64,000 bases of DNA from Lotus japonicus (Eukaryota > Streptophyta > Magnoliopsida > Fabales > Fabaceae), in assembly GCF_012489685.1 (NCBI RefSeq), contig NC_080041.1, positions 106,919,760-106,983,759 on the forward strand. Direction: 5' to 3'. Shown here piece after piece: positions 34,642 through 46,870 of the stretch. Under the pieces are notes generated by a model. It saw only the letters and a program-made list of their open reading frames with translations. It did no database searches and had not been told where the DNA came from. A program made the position numbers and the translations under genes. The stretch's first letter is position 1, and each line of letters opens with the position of its first letter.

Positions 34642-35810
34642 AATTTATCAATCTCCTTCTTCAAAGTAAAACAGTCATCAGTATTATGCCCTGAAATCCT
34701 ATGATACTCGCACCACTTCTTCTTATCCACGTAACCCGTTGACGGCTTTGGCTGCCGTGGAAAACGAATAACATTCGCCTCCAAACACGTGTGCAAAGCT
34801 TCAGTCAAATTAACCACCAAAGGTACTGCACGGTCATTTTGGTTCCGAGTCCACGTCATCGAATGTCCTGGCCCACGCACTCCATACGGTTGAGCACGAT
34901 TTTTGAAATTAGAACGGTTATCAAATCGGCCGTCATAATGGTTACGATTATTATACCCTACGTTGCCACGTTCAGTCCATCCCTTCGAATATTGATCTGT
35001 AACCGCTCCTTTTCTCGCCTCGAACTGCTGTTTCTGCCCAGTTACCACCGCATTTGGGCGGTTATTCTTGATCTGATCACTTTGCTCCTCCCTAATGTAT
35101 CCTTGAACCCTTTCGCGTAGGTGCACCATTGTTTCCACCGGTTTCCTGCTTAAATTACTGTTTAGACCGCCCGGCCTCAAACCCAATTCAAAAGCTGCAA
35201 TGCAAATTTCTGGCATCTTATCCTCCAAATGAACAGATAGTTGATTGAAACGCCCCATATAAGATTGCAAAGTCTCATTTACTCCCTGCCGAATGTTGAA
35301 TAATGTCGCCGGAGTCACTTTTTGTGCACGACTGGTAGAAAACTGAGACAAGAATTTTGTAGATAATTCTGTGAAATTGACGATTGACCTTGACGGTAGA
35401 GTTGTAAACCAAATCATCGCCGATTTCTTAAAAGTTGACGGTAACATTTTGCACTTCAACGCGTCTGATGCGCCTACAATGACCATTTTCGTGTTGAAAT
35501 ACACTAAATGGTCCTTTGGATCTGAATCGCCATAGTAAGAATCAAGTTTCAACGTCTTCAAATTGTCTGGGACGGCAGTGTTCGCTATTTCCTCTGTGAA
35601 AGGTTGAAAGTCCACCACCGTCTCAGCCATTCGTCGATCGCCCTCTCGTAAACCCTGAGTCTGATTAAGATCAGTAAGTTGATTTTGCAACTGCTGATTA
35701 TGTTGACGAAGTTCATTGAGATCGTCCATGATCCGCTGAAGAACATCGGGAGGAACATCATTTTGTTGAACATGATTCCTCTCTCCGTTCGCCCCGGATC
35801 GAGTCACCAT
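34642..35810 (-). pseudogene. gypsy gag, N-terminal part up to the nested insertion
   Basis: MVTRSGANGERNHVQQNDVP start, with a coiled-coil-like Gln/Leu/Asn stretch, a retrotransposon gag core (YYGDSDPKDHLVYFNTKM, SAMIWFTTLP, SQFSTSRAQK), an Arg/Asn/Gly-rich region and a knuckle-like CEYHRISGHNTDDC. About 390 residues to the insertion point in KKEIDKLI. The frame is open throughout this part. It starts 56 bp after the 5' LTR, which fits a short leader. Confidence 0.88.
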
Positions 35811-35847
35811 CGCGATGAAAAACGAAGCCTAGGAAAGTATCCTTCGG

Positions 35848-35865
35848 CCCCACGGTGGGCGCCAA
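35848..35865 (-). other. gypsy primer-binding site
   Basis: Minus strand TTGGCGCCCACCGTGGGG, directly next to the 5' LTR. The TGGCGCC start is common in Tat elements; which tRNA primes it was not determined. Confidence 0.7.
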
Positions 35866-36091
35866 TGTTCCGGTATGGAACCGCAGACTAAGGCTAACCA
35901 ATATCGAGAGCAAGCGAGAGTAAACAAAGCGAGTAAAAATGCGTGAAATGATAGGATCCTCGCCGCTTGGGCGGTCCTTCTTTATTTATAGTTGGGTTTT
36001 GATCCGGTTGGATCATGGGTTACCCGGCCCATTTAATACATGATTCGGTCAGCCTAAGTAATATACATATTGATCAGCCCATACCAGACCA
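35866..36091 (-). repeat. gypsy 5' LTR (right copy)
   Basis: 226 bp, no difference from the left copy found by eye. Confidence 0.92.
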
Positions 36092-36225
36092 AGCATGATT
36101 GTTCTTGTGAAAAGGAAAAGACATCATTGGAATTAAGCATAATAGTTTATTTTATAAAAAATATTAGTTTCCTTGGTTTGTGTGATTTTGTCAAAATTTT
36201 CTTATAAAAATGACCGGAGGGAGTA

Positions 36226-36560
36226 TTTTTTACCCGTGCCATGCACGGGGGCTTTTCACTTTTATTTATTTTGCGTGTTTTTATTATTTTTACGTTATTT
36301 TCTAAAAGATATTTTTATATTAATATATTATTTTGTATAAGAATTTTTTAAGGTTTTTTTTATAAATGTGTTTTATTGTTTGGTCGTGGCGTTGTGATGG
36401 ATTTAGTGTGTCTGCGGTATCTTGTCTCCCCTGAGACGACACACCACATTCTTTTAACTTGTCTTGTTTTACAACTCTTGTTGTTTGTGTGTTACCTTGG
36501 CAATATATAGTGGGTTGTATTATCTATATGCAGGATTTTATCTGTGATTTATTTTTACCT
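36226..36560 (-). repeat. Helitron-like 3' segment, copy related to 39342-39620
   Basis: Carries the palindrome CCCGTGC-CAT-GCACGGG. It then runs colinear with the sequence at 39350-39600 (TTTTTACGTTATTTTCTAAAA, CTTGTCTCCCCT, CTTTTAACTTGTCTTGTTTT). The terminal CTAG is missing because the Stowaway MITE abuts it. Confidence 0.5.
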
Positions 36561-37405
36561 TGGCTGATGTTACTCCATTCAAGGGGATTGAAATACATGT
36601 TACGTCACGAGCCTCTGGCTTCGTTGGGTTTTTCATTGTGATGTGGTGCTACATCGTGTCCATCTTTGGTGACAACAAATATCTCATATGCGCCCAACCT
36701 CTAAGGAGCTTCCTCCGGCTTGGGATCGACCTCTTCCAGATGTGATGAATGTCAATTTTGACGCATTTGTTTCATCATTTATTTCAGCTAGTTTTGACTT
36801 TTTGTTTTGAATTAATTTTTTATTTTTTGAAAATTGTGATACAATATTTTCATGAAGTTGAAACTTGTTGTTGTTATTGTCATTCCACAACAATAACTTC
36901 TCTTCCAAAAAGTTGGTTGAAAGTGAAACTGAGCTTATTAGTAAATATTATAATATCTTTGAGTGTTCAGTCTATAACTTCAAAATAATGCTTGCGAATA
37001 TTGAGTTCTTCGTCCTTTCATCTTATAGTTGTAGTTTATGCTCTTCAAATGAAAGTTTTCTCTGTTCCTCCATAACCATAGAAAAAAAACAACACTCATT
37101 TATCTTAATTAATTGTTGACATGATCGTCTCATAAACACTTTTTTATTCCGGTGTCGTGTTAGATAGAAGATATACATACTATGTTGTTAGATCTTGTCC
37201 ATCATAATATAATTCATCTATAATAAGCTTATTTTTGAGAAGTTGGTATTGAGGACCTATCAATTTGAGTCATTTGGGGGAAGCCGACTAATGACTTGTT
37301 GCTGCTTTGCAATAAAGTGATTATTTTTGCAAATGCAAAAATTTTTATTTACTCCTTAGAAAGTTTTAAATCTACAACAATATAAGTAGTAGTGTAAGAA
37401 AACTA
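36561..37405. other. AT-rich, no gene seen
   Basis: Only short shadow frames. It may be the interior of the Helitron-like copy at 36226, but no 5' end was found. Confidence 0.35.
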
Positions 37406-38619
37406 TGAAGGTGTGAAAAACGACTAGAAGGGGGGGGGGAATAGAGTTTTGAATATAAAACTTTCCCCTTAAGATTTAAAGTAAATCTTTTCGGTTTCTC
37501 TGAGATAGAAGGTGCAGCGGATAAAGATAGAGAGAAGAGAGAAGCACACAAGTATTTTATCCTGGTTCACTTGATAAATCCCTCAAGCTAATCCAGTCCA
37601 CCCGTTAAGGTGATTTCTTCCTTCTTAGAATGAAGGCAATCCACTAATCAGATAATTGTTACAACTGCACTTGAAACCTACAAGTGACTAACAATACACT
37701 GACTTAGCTCACACCAAGATTCACTCTCTTAGTCTTCTCTAGGATCCGATCAACCTTGATCTCCTAAAGGAATCACCACTAAGATTCACTCTCTTAGTCT
37801 TCTTAAGGATACTGACCTACCCGGTCCCTTAAGGAAAATCAAACAACTGTTTGAGGTTGGTGTTTACAAAGGTTTGCTTCTAAATAAGCTGAGTGTAAAC
37901 TAAATAAGAACAGATGAAGAAAGTAGAAGCTTGAATCTTTTCTTGTATTGCAGCTCTTGGTTTCTCTCTACTTGCTTTCTTCTTTTCTTCAGCCTTTTAT
38001 AGTCCAAGGTGCAAAGGATATTTCTGTTGAGAGAATATGACCGTTGGAGGGCATTTCTGGAACTTCCAGAACCTGCTGTGGCTGAACCTTGGTAGGTAGG
38101 CTTTTCAGAATAGTACACTGCTCTTGTACTTCTTGATAGAGACATTTGCCTTTAACCAATGACTTCTGATCAGAGGAATGCTTCGTGTTGGAACTTGTGA
38201 GGCTTGGTGATCAGAGTCAGAGGGAAGCTTGGATCCTCTGACCTTCGTAACTTCAGATCTTCTGGACCTTCAGAGCCTCTGGACCTTCAGAGCCTCTGAT
38301 CCTTCAGGTCTTCTGATCCTTCATATCTTTTGATCCTTCAGAGCTTCTGTTCCTTCAGATCTTCTGATCTTCTGATTTTCAGATCCTCTGATCTTCAGAT
38401 CCTCTGATCCTGAGATCCTCTGATCCTCAGATCCTCTGATCCTGAGATCCTCTGATCCTCAGATCCTCTGATGAATATATCTTCTGGTGTCAGAATCAGA
38501 ACCTGTTTGTCAAAACACTCAAGACAAACATTAGAGTATCATAGTTGTTCATCCACAAATAAATACTTGTTATCATCAAAACATAGAGTTGTACCACATG
38601 ACCAAATCTTGATCTTACA
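37406..38619 (-). mobile_element. Solo LTR, SIRE/Maximus-like copia, 1214 bp
   Basis: Minus strand TGTAAGATCAAGATTTGG...CACACCTTCA. Target duplication AACTA at 37401-37405 and 38620-38624. A TATA box (CTATAAAAGGC, minus) lies at about 38002. The G-rich block GAAGGGGGGGGG near one end and TTTTGATGATAACAA near the other are features I associate with legume SIRE-type LTRs. No partner LTR or coding region nearby. Confidence 0.8.
38267..38473. repeat. 16-17-bp minisatellite in the SIRE-like LTR
   Basis: Units such as CCTTCAGAGCCTCTGGA, drifting to CCTCAGATCCTCTGAT, about twelve in a row with period 17 and then 16. Confidence 0.85.
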
Positions 38620-38660
38620 AACTATTGCATTATAATTTTTATTTTGAATAGTGGTGTTTT

Positions 38661-38806
38661 TATTTTTTGATATACAAATGCTAATTGTTAGTAATGTTAG
38701 TAAATTAGTCTCTCATCAGGATTCGAACCCTGAAAACTTCACCCTTCATCTTACCCAACCCTTATGTCCCCTAGCTCTTACCACTTGAGTTAACCCTCGG
38801 GAACAA
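38661..38806 (-). mobile_element. SINE (tRNA-derived)
   Basis: Minus strand box A-like AACTCAAGTGGTAAGAGC and box B GGTTCGAATCC, tail ...CAAAAAATA. Flanked by TGGTGTTTT on both sides (38652 and 38807) as target duplication. Confidence 0.8.
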
Positions 38807-39341
38807 TGGTGTTTTATATAATCTTTGTTTTAAATGCACTCACCTCTACGTTACTTAAGAAGTATTTGTCTTACAAAATAAAGCATCATTCTAAGAACCT
38901 TTTTTTAAAAATGACATTGTTTATTTTTTATGAGATCATTTTTATTTTTTTTCAGTTTACACTCATAAAATTATTATTGTTTTTATTTGTTCTATGATTA
39001 CTAAATGTTATGAATGCATAATATGAAACCCCTGTTTTAGATATTAAATATATGTAAATATTACACATGTTATATGGAGTTATGAATGTGAAAAGTTTTT
39101 TGCCTCATGAATTTAATTCTTTGTTTTTTGTGATGATTAGACATTTTAAAGGGATAGTTTTTTCTGGTAAACGAAAGAGATATTTAAACTCAAGTATTGT
39201 TATATCAACCTTAAATATTCATTCAATTACACAATCAAAATATAAATAGATTAAATGTTATTTAAATTAATTCTTTTAGTTTCAAATTATTTAAATTTTT
39301 AATTGTTAATGACAATAAGTTACATTAGCTTTATGAGTAAA
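38807..39341. other. AT-rich, no gene seen
   Basis: Spacer between the SINE and the Helitron-like 3' end. No supported feature. Confidence 0.4.
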
Positions 39342-41432
39342 CTAGTGCTTTTACCCTTGCGATGCACGAAGGATATTCATTTTAATTTATTTTGTGGGTT
39401 TTTATGATTTTTACGTTATTTTCTAAAATATATTTTCGTATTAATATATTATTTTTATATTAAGTTTTTTTGATAGATGTGTTTTTTTTGGTTGGTTGTA
39501 GCATGATAATAGATTTAATGTGTCTGTGGTGTCTTGTCTCCCCTAAGCCGACATAACACATACTTTTAACTTGTCTTGTTTTACAACCCTTGTCATGTAT
39601 TGGGTTGAAGTACCCCTTGTACTTCTTTACAATACAAATTTGGCTTATCAAAAAAAAAAAACCTTATTAAGGATTTGATTTCAATAGGAAGATAAACAAA
39701 AATTAAGTACACTCATTAAATAGTGTTGATAGATAAAAGGAATAAGAAGGCATAACAAAATCAAAATTGAAAAAATAATGTAAAATTAGTGACCACATTC
39801 ATAGTGTAAGTGGCACCTAAAAATGCCATAAGTGGAATTAAACTTAATGTATTAGAAGAGAAGAACCTCGGTGAAGGTGACAACACCACATAAAATTGTT
39901 AAATAAAATAAAGATGTCTCTCATTGGTCGACCAATTCGACAATGAAACAATAAAAAGTTCAAAAAATGCAAGAGACTTACATGTTTTCAAGATAGTATA
40001 TACATTGGAAGAACGGAAACATTAGCTGCAAAACCTGCAAGACGAAAGATTAATGGAAAAAAAGCAAGAAACTTACATTAACTAAAGATTAAATTATCAA
40101 AACATGCATCAATGACGAAAGTGACATAAAATGGGTAACTTTCACCGATTGAATTAGCGATAACAACATACATATTACGAATAAACACTGAATCTCTTAC
40201 CGTAGTGAAAAATGAGGAATGAGAAGAATGAATGGAAAAAAAGACATGTTGAGACAGAACAAATGTGAAGAAGAAATGATGTTGAAATCATAATAAATAA
40301 TTCAAAAGAGAAGAGAGAAAAGGAAAAGAAAAATGGGGATCTTACCGGATGGACGATGATGTTGAAGAACATCAACCCCTATAATATATAGTTATAGATA
40401 TTGATAGATAGATGCATAGGGGAAAAATGAAAGACTAACAAAGATTTTTTTTATTTCTTCTTCTGTTCAAGAGGAGCCTGTACAAAGGATTACCGACTTC
40501 GCGAGGCCTTTTCGATCTACTCATGGTCTTTCTCTATATGAGTCCTTGCTTTCTCGATCAACTAACTTCGTGCTGAAGAAAGACGGGTCCTTGAGATTCT
40601 TGTTCATGAAAAAGTGGGATGAAATCAAAGAAAAAAATTATGAGAAAATCAAGATGGAAAATCAATATCAAACTGGTAAACTAAACTAATCATTTAAAAA
40701 TACATTATAAGTACTTGCAAAATGACTCAAACTTTGAGCATTAGAAAAAATCAAAGCAAATACCTCAACACACACTATGTGAAGCACACATTCTAAAAGA
40801 GCTTTATGACTAATTTATATAGTTATATAGGAAAAGGTTAGTGGTGTGTTTTTCTTTTGTTTGAGTGAAATAATATTTAATGTGCCCTATGGGATTCCAT
40901 AACATATAATATTTAAGTAATTATAAATCCATTTAAATTAGTTGCAAGGTGAATAGTAAATAGATATAAGATGATATTGATGGAAGAGGAAAAGGTTAGT
41001 GGTTTTTTAGTGAAATCATAATATTTAATCCATTCAATAAATCAAAACTAATTATGTTTTCCCTATGAAATTAGTTTTCTTTTTCCTCTTGTAACAAAAA
41101 AATCCTTCAACTTCCCTTGAAAATAATTATTAATATTAATATTAATATTAATATTAATTTAGATTGAATTAATAATTTAATAAATGAAAACTAAGTATGT
41201 TTGTCCTATGGAATTCCATAACTAATAACATCCCATAATAATAAGTTCATTTAAAATTGTAAGGACGGTCAAGATCAAAACTAATCAACGGTCATGATTG
41301 ATTTCCTAGAAATATTCTACAAAATTACATAAAGACCCATGATAAAATATTCATCCATGAGTCATATTCTATTGCATGACTATTTTACCCTCCTTGTTGC
41401 CAAACTTTGCTTTTATATAATATATATAGATA
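39342..41432 (-). mobile_element. Probable non-autonomous Helitron
   Basis: The minus-strand 3' end is a hairpin (CTTCGTGC-ATC-GCAAGGG) 10 bases before CTAG, followed by T. The presumed 5' end at about 41432 reads TCTATATATATTATATAAAA, the style of plant Helitron 5' ends, but a GATA microsatellite blurs the exact base. About 2.1 kb with no Rep/helicase frame; the interior (40440-40680) has short coding-like text that I cannot assign. Confidence 0.5.
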
Positions 41433-41435
41433 GAT

Positions 41436-41482
<47 letters not shown>

Positions 41483-41511
41483 TAGATATAGATAGATAGA
41501 TAGATATAGAT

Positions 41512-41542
<31 letters not shown>

Positions 41543-41556
41543 TAGATATAGATGAT
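41424..41556. repeat. GATA/GATATA microsatellite
   Basis: About 130 bp of TAGA and TAGATA units at the presumed Helitron 5' end. A short ATTAAT repeat also occurs at 41130-41158. Confidence 0.95.
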
Positions 41557-42315
41557 ATTTAAATCATTTATTTCAATGTAATTGAATTTTAAATCAATAA
41601 AATATGAATTAAAATTAAATTAAATTTTTTATTGGTTTTAATTTAAAAATGTAATATTGGATACTTAAATTAAAATTAAAGGTAATTTTTCTTTTAAAAA
41701 TATAACGTTTGTATTTATTTCAATTTAAACATATACATTGGTTTGGTACATATCTCATATCTATATCTTTGTCATTTCTTCCTTAAATATTTTTAAATTA
41801 TTTTTAATCAAGTTTCATATATTATTCTTACAATTTAAAAAAAAATCAACATTTTCGCATATCTCATTTATATTATTTATTCCATCCTACCACTACAATA
41901 AAAAAAGTAAGTGTCATATATTAAGATTTAACTATGACATCAATTATTATAATTATTAATATAGAATGGAACTTGAAAAGTTTGCATTCCACTTGCAAGC
42001 TTCACTATAAATTTATTGACTGCACTTCAATTTTATAACTTATGCCCCTTTACAATCCTCTTGCAAGCTTCACCCAAATTCCATGTAAATGACATTGTTT
42101 TAAGTTCTATGACTCATATAAATTTATCAATTTATGATTATATTTAAAAATATTATTTATATTTATATGTCTTGGTCTGTTATTATTTTTTGCAATAGTA
42201 ACATAGAACAATTTATTTATTTTATCTATTTGAAACAAAATATGTGTTTTAATATATTTTCCCTAAAATTGGAACGACATAGAGTTCACTCTATTTAGCC
42301 CATGAGCAGTTAATC
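41557..42315. other. AT-rich, no gene seen
   Basis: Very AT-rich spacer up to the target site of insertion B. Confidence 0.4.
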
Positions 42316-42676
42316 TGTAACGCCCCGAATTTCGGGGGTCACGATAGTAACCTGATAAAATAAATATGCAATGTTTTCCAAAAGGATATATAAACACAAG
42401 TATATTTTTTCTTTTCAAATGTATTTCCAAAACATGTCATGCATACTCCCAACTACAAAACCTAACCAATAGAAACAACTCAACAAAAACTATTATGCAA
42501 TGACACCATGAATCCGACACACTCCCTACGATCTCCACATCGGGGAACCGCAGGAAAGCAATGCATCGGAACCTACCCGAAACCTCAAATATAAATTCCT
42601 AAAATCTTTATGCAAGCTTAAACCAATAACGGTAAGCTCTCTAACCCAAGGCTTTAGCCTTAAACCCGACTCTACT

Positions 42677-44761
42677 TGAAATGATCCGCTTTATTTAAAA
42701 AAAAAAAAGGTTCATCAACGAAAGAATAAAAAAAAAGGGAAAAGGAAAAAAAAAATTAATTAACAAACTTAAAAAAAAAAAAGAGACCACGTAAAACCCC
42801 ACTACCCAATTCCTATTTCAAATAAAACCCACCATCCACCCATTATATTTTTATCCAATTCAGAACTGTATACCCTTCTCTCTCTCTCTCGTTCTAATTC
42901 TTCCCTGTGCAAAAAGAACCAACGCCGCAGTTCCTCACTTATCTCCCTCCGTCTTCTTTTCTTCTTCACAAAACAGAATTTGCACAAAAATCCAACAATA
43001 AAAAATACACACTCATAAGGAGAATTTCAGTATTCAAGTAGAAGGGATTTGAAGATAACATTTTGAGAGTTAGGGTTTGTGCTCTGAAAGAGGAAAAGAG
43101 TACCCACCCTTTTAGGATTGCTTATTTTGGCTTCTTTGAGGTATACCTACAACTTACAATTTAAATAGTAGTATTATAGCATGTTAGAATTAAGGAGAAT
43201 TATAAACCTCTAGCATGCTAAAGGTTTGAAGTTAATTTTTGTGTTCAGATTCAACGGCGAGTAGGTCGTTCGGTGGTCGTGGGATTGTTGAAATCAATTG
43301 CGTTGATTCGTCGTAGTTGTGAGTGGTTTTCAACTGCTATGACATATTTTTAACAGTCTTATAACTGATTTAACTACTTTATCATATTGCTTATTTATCT
43401 AAATTGGGGAAACATGTTTTTTATATGTTTGACTCTCATTCTTGAACTCTAAAAGCTGATTTTATGAAGCTGATTTTGAGTATGTTTTATGAGTTGATAT
43501 GAGAAGAGAATGACATTGGTTTAATTTTGAAAGTATGTGAAATTGAGATTGTGAACTTGAAAAGCTTTTATGAGCATTGAAAGGTTGATGTTGAGAATGT
43601 TATTTTGAAAAACTTTGATGAGTATTGGAAAGCTGATTTTGAGACTGTTGATGAGACTTGATATGATTTGAGAAAATGGTTTTGGGGATCCTTGATAGAA
43701 CCCCGTAGCCGTTAGCGGAGGTAACGGCCTAGGTGCACCTAGCTAGTTTGATTCCGCGAGGAGAGGGCTATCCTTAGATGGAGCCACCAGTGCACGGAAA
43801 GGGCTATCAACGAGATGTAGCTTCCCCCGATGAGATTTATGAGATATGACATGATTCCGGGTGGAGAGGGCTATCCGTTAGATGGAGCCGCCCCTTGGGT
43901 AAGATAATCCTTAAGGGGAAAGGGCTATCAACGAGATATAGCTTCCCCCGATGATACAATGTGACTTGAGAAAGGAAAGAGTAATCCGCTAGATGAAGCC
44001 GCCCCTATCGGAGAGGCCATCCCTTAGGAGGAGAGGGCTATCAGCGAGATGGAGCCGCCTCACGGTTCTACATGTGTGATCCCATTTCATTAAGTTTCAG
44101 ATTTTAAATGTCTTCATTTATTGACATGATTTTAACTTATTTATTTGAGATGATTATTTATGATCTTTATGAGTTTCAGTACTTTTAGCATGGAAATGGT
44201 TTGAACTGATATTGGTGGTAGAGATTATCTAAACTGAGTTGAGAGCGAAAAACTCGTGCCTCTAATGTTTCATCTTCCTGTTCATGGTGGTTGTTGACTG
44301 CTCACTAAGTCTTTGTGACTTACTCCATTCCTTATTTCCCTCCACAGATTTTCAGGCAACTGAGTAGCAGACTGTTGTCAGATTCAGATCATTCGACTTA
44401 ATTCCTTTGGCAGGTTGTCATGTTGGTGTCTCTTATTTAATCCTAGTTATCTGCAGCTATAGGGAGTCATAGGTGGATTTAGATTTGGGATTGCGATTTA
44501 TTGTTAGATTTTAAGAGTTGACACTTGAGTGCTTAAGTTGATTTTATATTTCACTTAAAATACTGGTTATGAAAGAACTTATTGGCAGATGTTGTTAATT
44601 TGTAACTATTGGAATTACAAAATAGATTCTAGTGTTTTTATATATGTGTACAAAGATATTTTGAATAAATTGTTTGGAAAATGATTCTTTGAGGAAGAGG
44701 CTTGCCAGACTAGGGTGGTAGTCTGTGCGCCGATCACGGCTTAGGATTTTGGGTCGTGACA
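42677..44761. mobile_element. Solo LTR nested in insertion B, 2085 bp
   Basis: Ends TGAAATGATCCGC and ...TTTGGGTCGTGACA. Target duplication CTACT at 42672-42676 and 44762-44766. The interior holds a degenerate repeat of GAGAGGGCTATC...GATGGAGCCGCC at 43745-44070. No protein-coding domain. Lineage not determined. Confidence 0.8.
43745..44070. repeat. Degenerate repeat inside the nested solo LTR
   Basis: At least six copies of a GAGGGCTATCNNNNAGATGGAGC-like unit, alternating with GGAAAGGGCTATCAACGAGA units ending in CTTCCCCCGATGA. Confidence 0.7.
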
Positions 44762-45183
44762 CTACTCGTCGAGTACTCCACTATCCTTCAAGTCCTCATC
44801 TCTACTTGCACAAAGGTTAAGCTCCTTCGAAGATTCTCCATCGCCTAATAGCGTTAAGCGCTCAAACAACAAGTAGCAAATAGAAAGGGTTAACTTCATG
44901 CCATTACCACATATGACAGGAGAAAATCATGCTATTCAAATTTAATTACCTAGCATGGTAAATAAACTAGCAACTTAAGTTAATCCAAATATCAACAAAA
45001 CCAGCAATATAGCTAAACTCATATATCAACAACTTAACATAGATTAGTCCAGATAATAATAACCTCAACAATATAACGTCAAATCAAATATCAATAAACT
45101 AATAACTAAAATCCCACAACATAGGGTCAGATGTTAGTTCCCTATAATGCAACTATATCCTGCTACCAAAATGGATCGATCAA

Positions 45184-45420
45184 TAACGTCTCGCAAGATG
45201 GGACAATCACGCGGGACCACACCCCACCTCATCGCCACTTTAGAACATCTCGCAAGATGGGACAATCACGCGGGACCACACCCCACCTCATCGCCACTGT
45301 ATAACGTCTCGAAGGACGGGACAATCACGCGGGACCACACCCCACCTCATCGCCACTGTATAAAGTCTCGAAGGATGGGACAATCACGTTGGACCACGCC
45401 CCACCTCATTGCCACTTAAT
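45184..45420. repeat. 59-bp minisatellite, four units, in insertion B
   Basis: Units contain GTCTCGCAAGATGGGACAAT, then CACGCGGGACCACACCCCAC, then CTCATCGCCACT. The fourth is the most diverged. Confidence 0.9.
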
Positions 45421-46837
45421 GCAAATCAAAACATCTCATCCAACTCAGTAGTCACTCAAACAACAATCCCAAATTCCATAATCAAATCAAGATAATCACA
45501 TGTTATTCATATTATCGACAAACATAAATCAATTCAATACATACCAGCTCTGTTCAATGACAGAAACCAGTAAACGGCCAAAGCCTCTCAGAAAACGGAG
45601 ACACACGTCTCAATAAGTTCACTCGGCCGAAGCCTTCAGAAAATATTTGGCACAAGCCTCAGAAACAGTCAACATAAGCAAGCATACAACATTGCAAGCA
45701 TAATAATCATAATCCAATGCCAATCAATATAAACATCTTCATCTCAAACGCAGGCAGTGCGATAAAAGCAGGCAAGACTCAAAGACACGCTAAAATTGAG
45801 TTACCCTTACCTTAGCCAATTTCTCCATCCAAGCTCAACATCCCAGTCCAATCCAAAATAAAGCTCCCGAACTCAGCAAGTTCCCCGGGCGTCCTCCTCA
45901 GTTGTGAAACCTCACTAATTGCTCCAAAATCTCTTTCCTCAGCTCAACTCGTTCCAAACCTTAAGCAAAGTATCATTGCTTAGTCGCTAAGAAACAATAC
46001 AACTAATAACACTATCAAAACCCGAAAAGAAGCTTTCGAAGCTCTAGAGTTTGACACTTAGGCACGAACGGACAACGGAGACTTCGTTCGCTAAAACGCG
46101 CATAACTCGAGCTACAGAACTCGGAATGACACGAAACCACAGCCAAAATTTCGACAACGGAAAGGGCTACGCTATGGCTCAGGCCATACTAACCTAAAAA
46201 TTATTTTTGGACACGGTACAGCTCCAAAAAGTTTTGGCCACTTTAGAAAATAGGGTTTCCGAACTTTTTCTTCGATCTAATATAATTCCTAGGTATTCGT
46301 AGGTGATATCTAGGCCAGGGAAACTCTCAGAAATATTTAACGACTGAAAATACGACTTAGGGGTATTTTGGTCCTGAATTAATGACCAAAAACTCAAATT
46401 TGAAATTCTGAAAAACAAAATTGATGGGGTCGTTCACAACGACGTTTATAGCACTTAATCTCAAAGGTACTAAGCTTGGTTGCGACTTTTTGATAATAAA
46501 GTAAGCACATGTGAAGAAAATGGGTTTTTAGTCAGTTTTTCAGATCTACGGCGACTCGGTGAAATTCCGAACGATCCGACAGTGATTATAGCATGTTAGG
46601 TTGCAGTAGAAGATAGTTGGAAAGAAAAATCGAGGTAATCAGACATTTTTACAAAAAGCTCAAAACTTTGAGCACATAAATAGATAGAATAAGCCGACAG
46701 AAAACAGAAATAGAAGTAAGATTAAACATCCTTACCTCTGTGCCTACGCGTAGCTTCTGAAATCAGGACGATCGAACAAGAACTCGCAAAGAAATCCTCT
46801 CCCTCTCTCTACAAACCCGCGGCCTCTCTCTCTAGTT

Positions 46838-46870
46838 GGTGGGAAATGAGATATTTTCTCATTTCCCACC
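46838..46870. other. Perfect 14-bp inverted repeat next to a TATA box
   Basis: Arms GGTGGGAAATGAGA and TCTCATTTCCCACC with a 5-base loop, immediately downstream (minus strand) of CTATAAAAGG. It would form a hairpin at or near the transcript start of insertion B. Confidence 0.8.

Larger units (their letters stand above)
22825..36091 (-). mobile_element. Ty3/gypsy retrotransposon of the Tat lineage, nested and defective
   Basis: The LTRs are 22825-23050 and 35866-36091, 226 bp each and identical by eye. The target duplication AGCAT is found at 22820-22824 and 36092-36096. Coding is on the minus strand: gag, protease, RT, RNase H, a second RNase H, then integrase. The extra (archaeal-type) RNase H after the first and an additional ORF pair between pol and the 3' LTR are established hallmarks of the Tat lineage. 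Lesions: stops at 30594, 29928 and 28518, a deletion between protease and RT, and YVND in the RT. A 4.0-kb LTR-like insertion sits in gag. Confidence 0.93.
22638..36223. mobile_element. Stowaway-like MITE split by the gypsy element
   Basis: The left end is CTACCTCCGGTCCTTTTTAT; the right end reverse-complemented is CTCCCTCCGGTCATTTTTAT. TA dinucleotides flank both ends (22636 and 36224). Without the inserted gypsy element it would be about 314 bp. The Stowaway assignment rests on the CTCCCTCCGG terminus and the TA target. Confidence 0.8.

Noticed and set aside
45147..45419. Plus-strand ORF with repeated peptide
   Set aside because: Entirely the 59-bp minisatellite read in one frame.
45184..45420. 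CRISPR-like array
   Set aside because: Units are contiguous with no unique spacers, in plant retroelement DNA.
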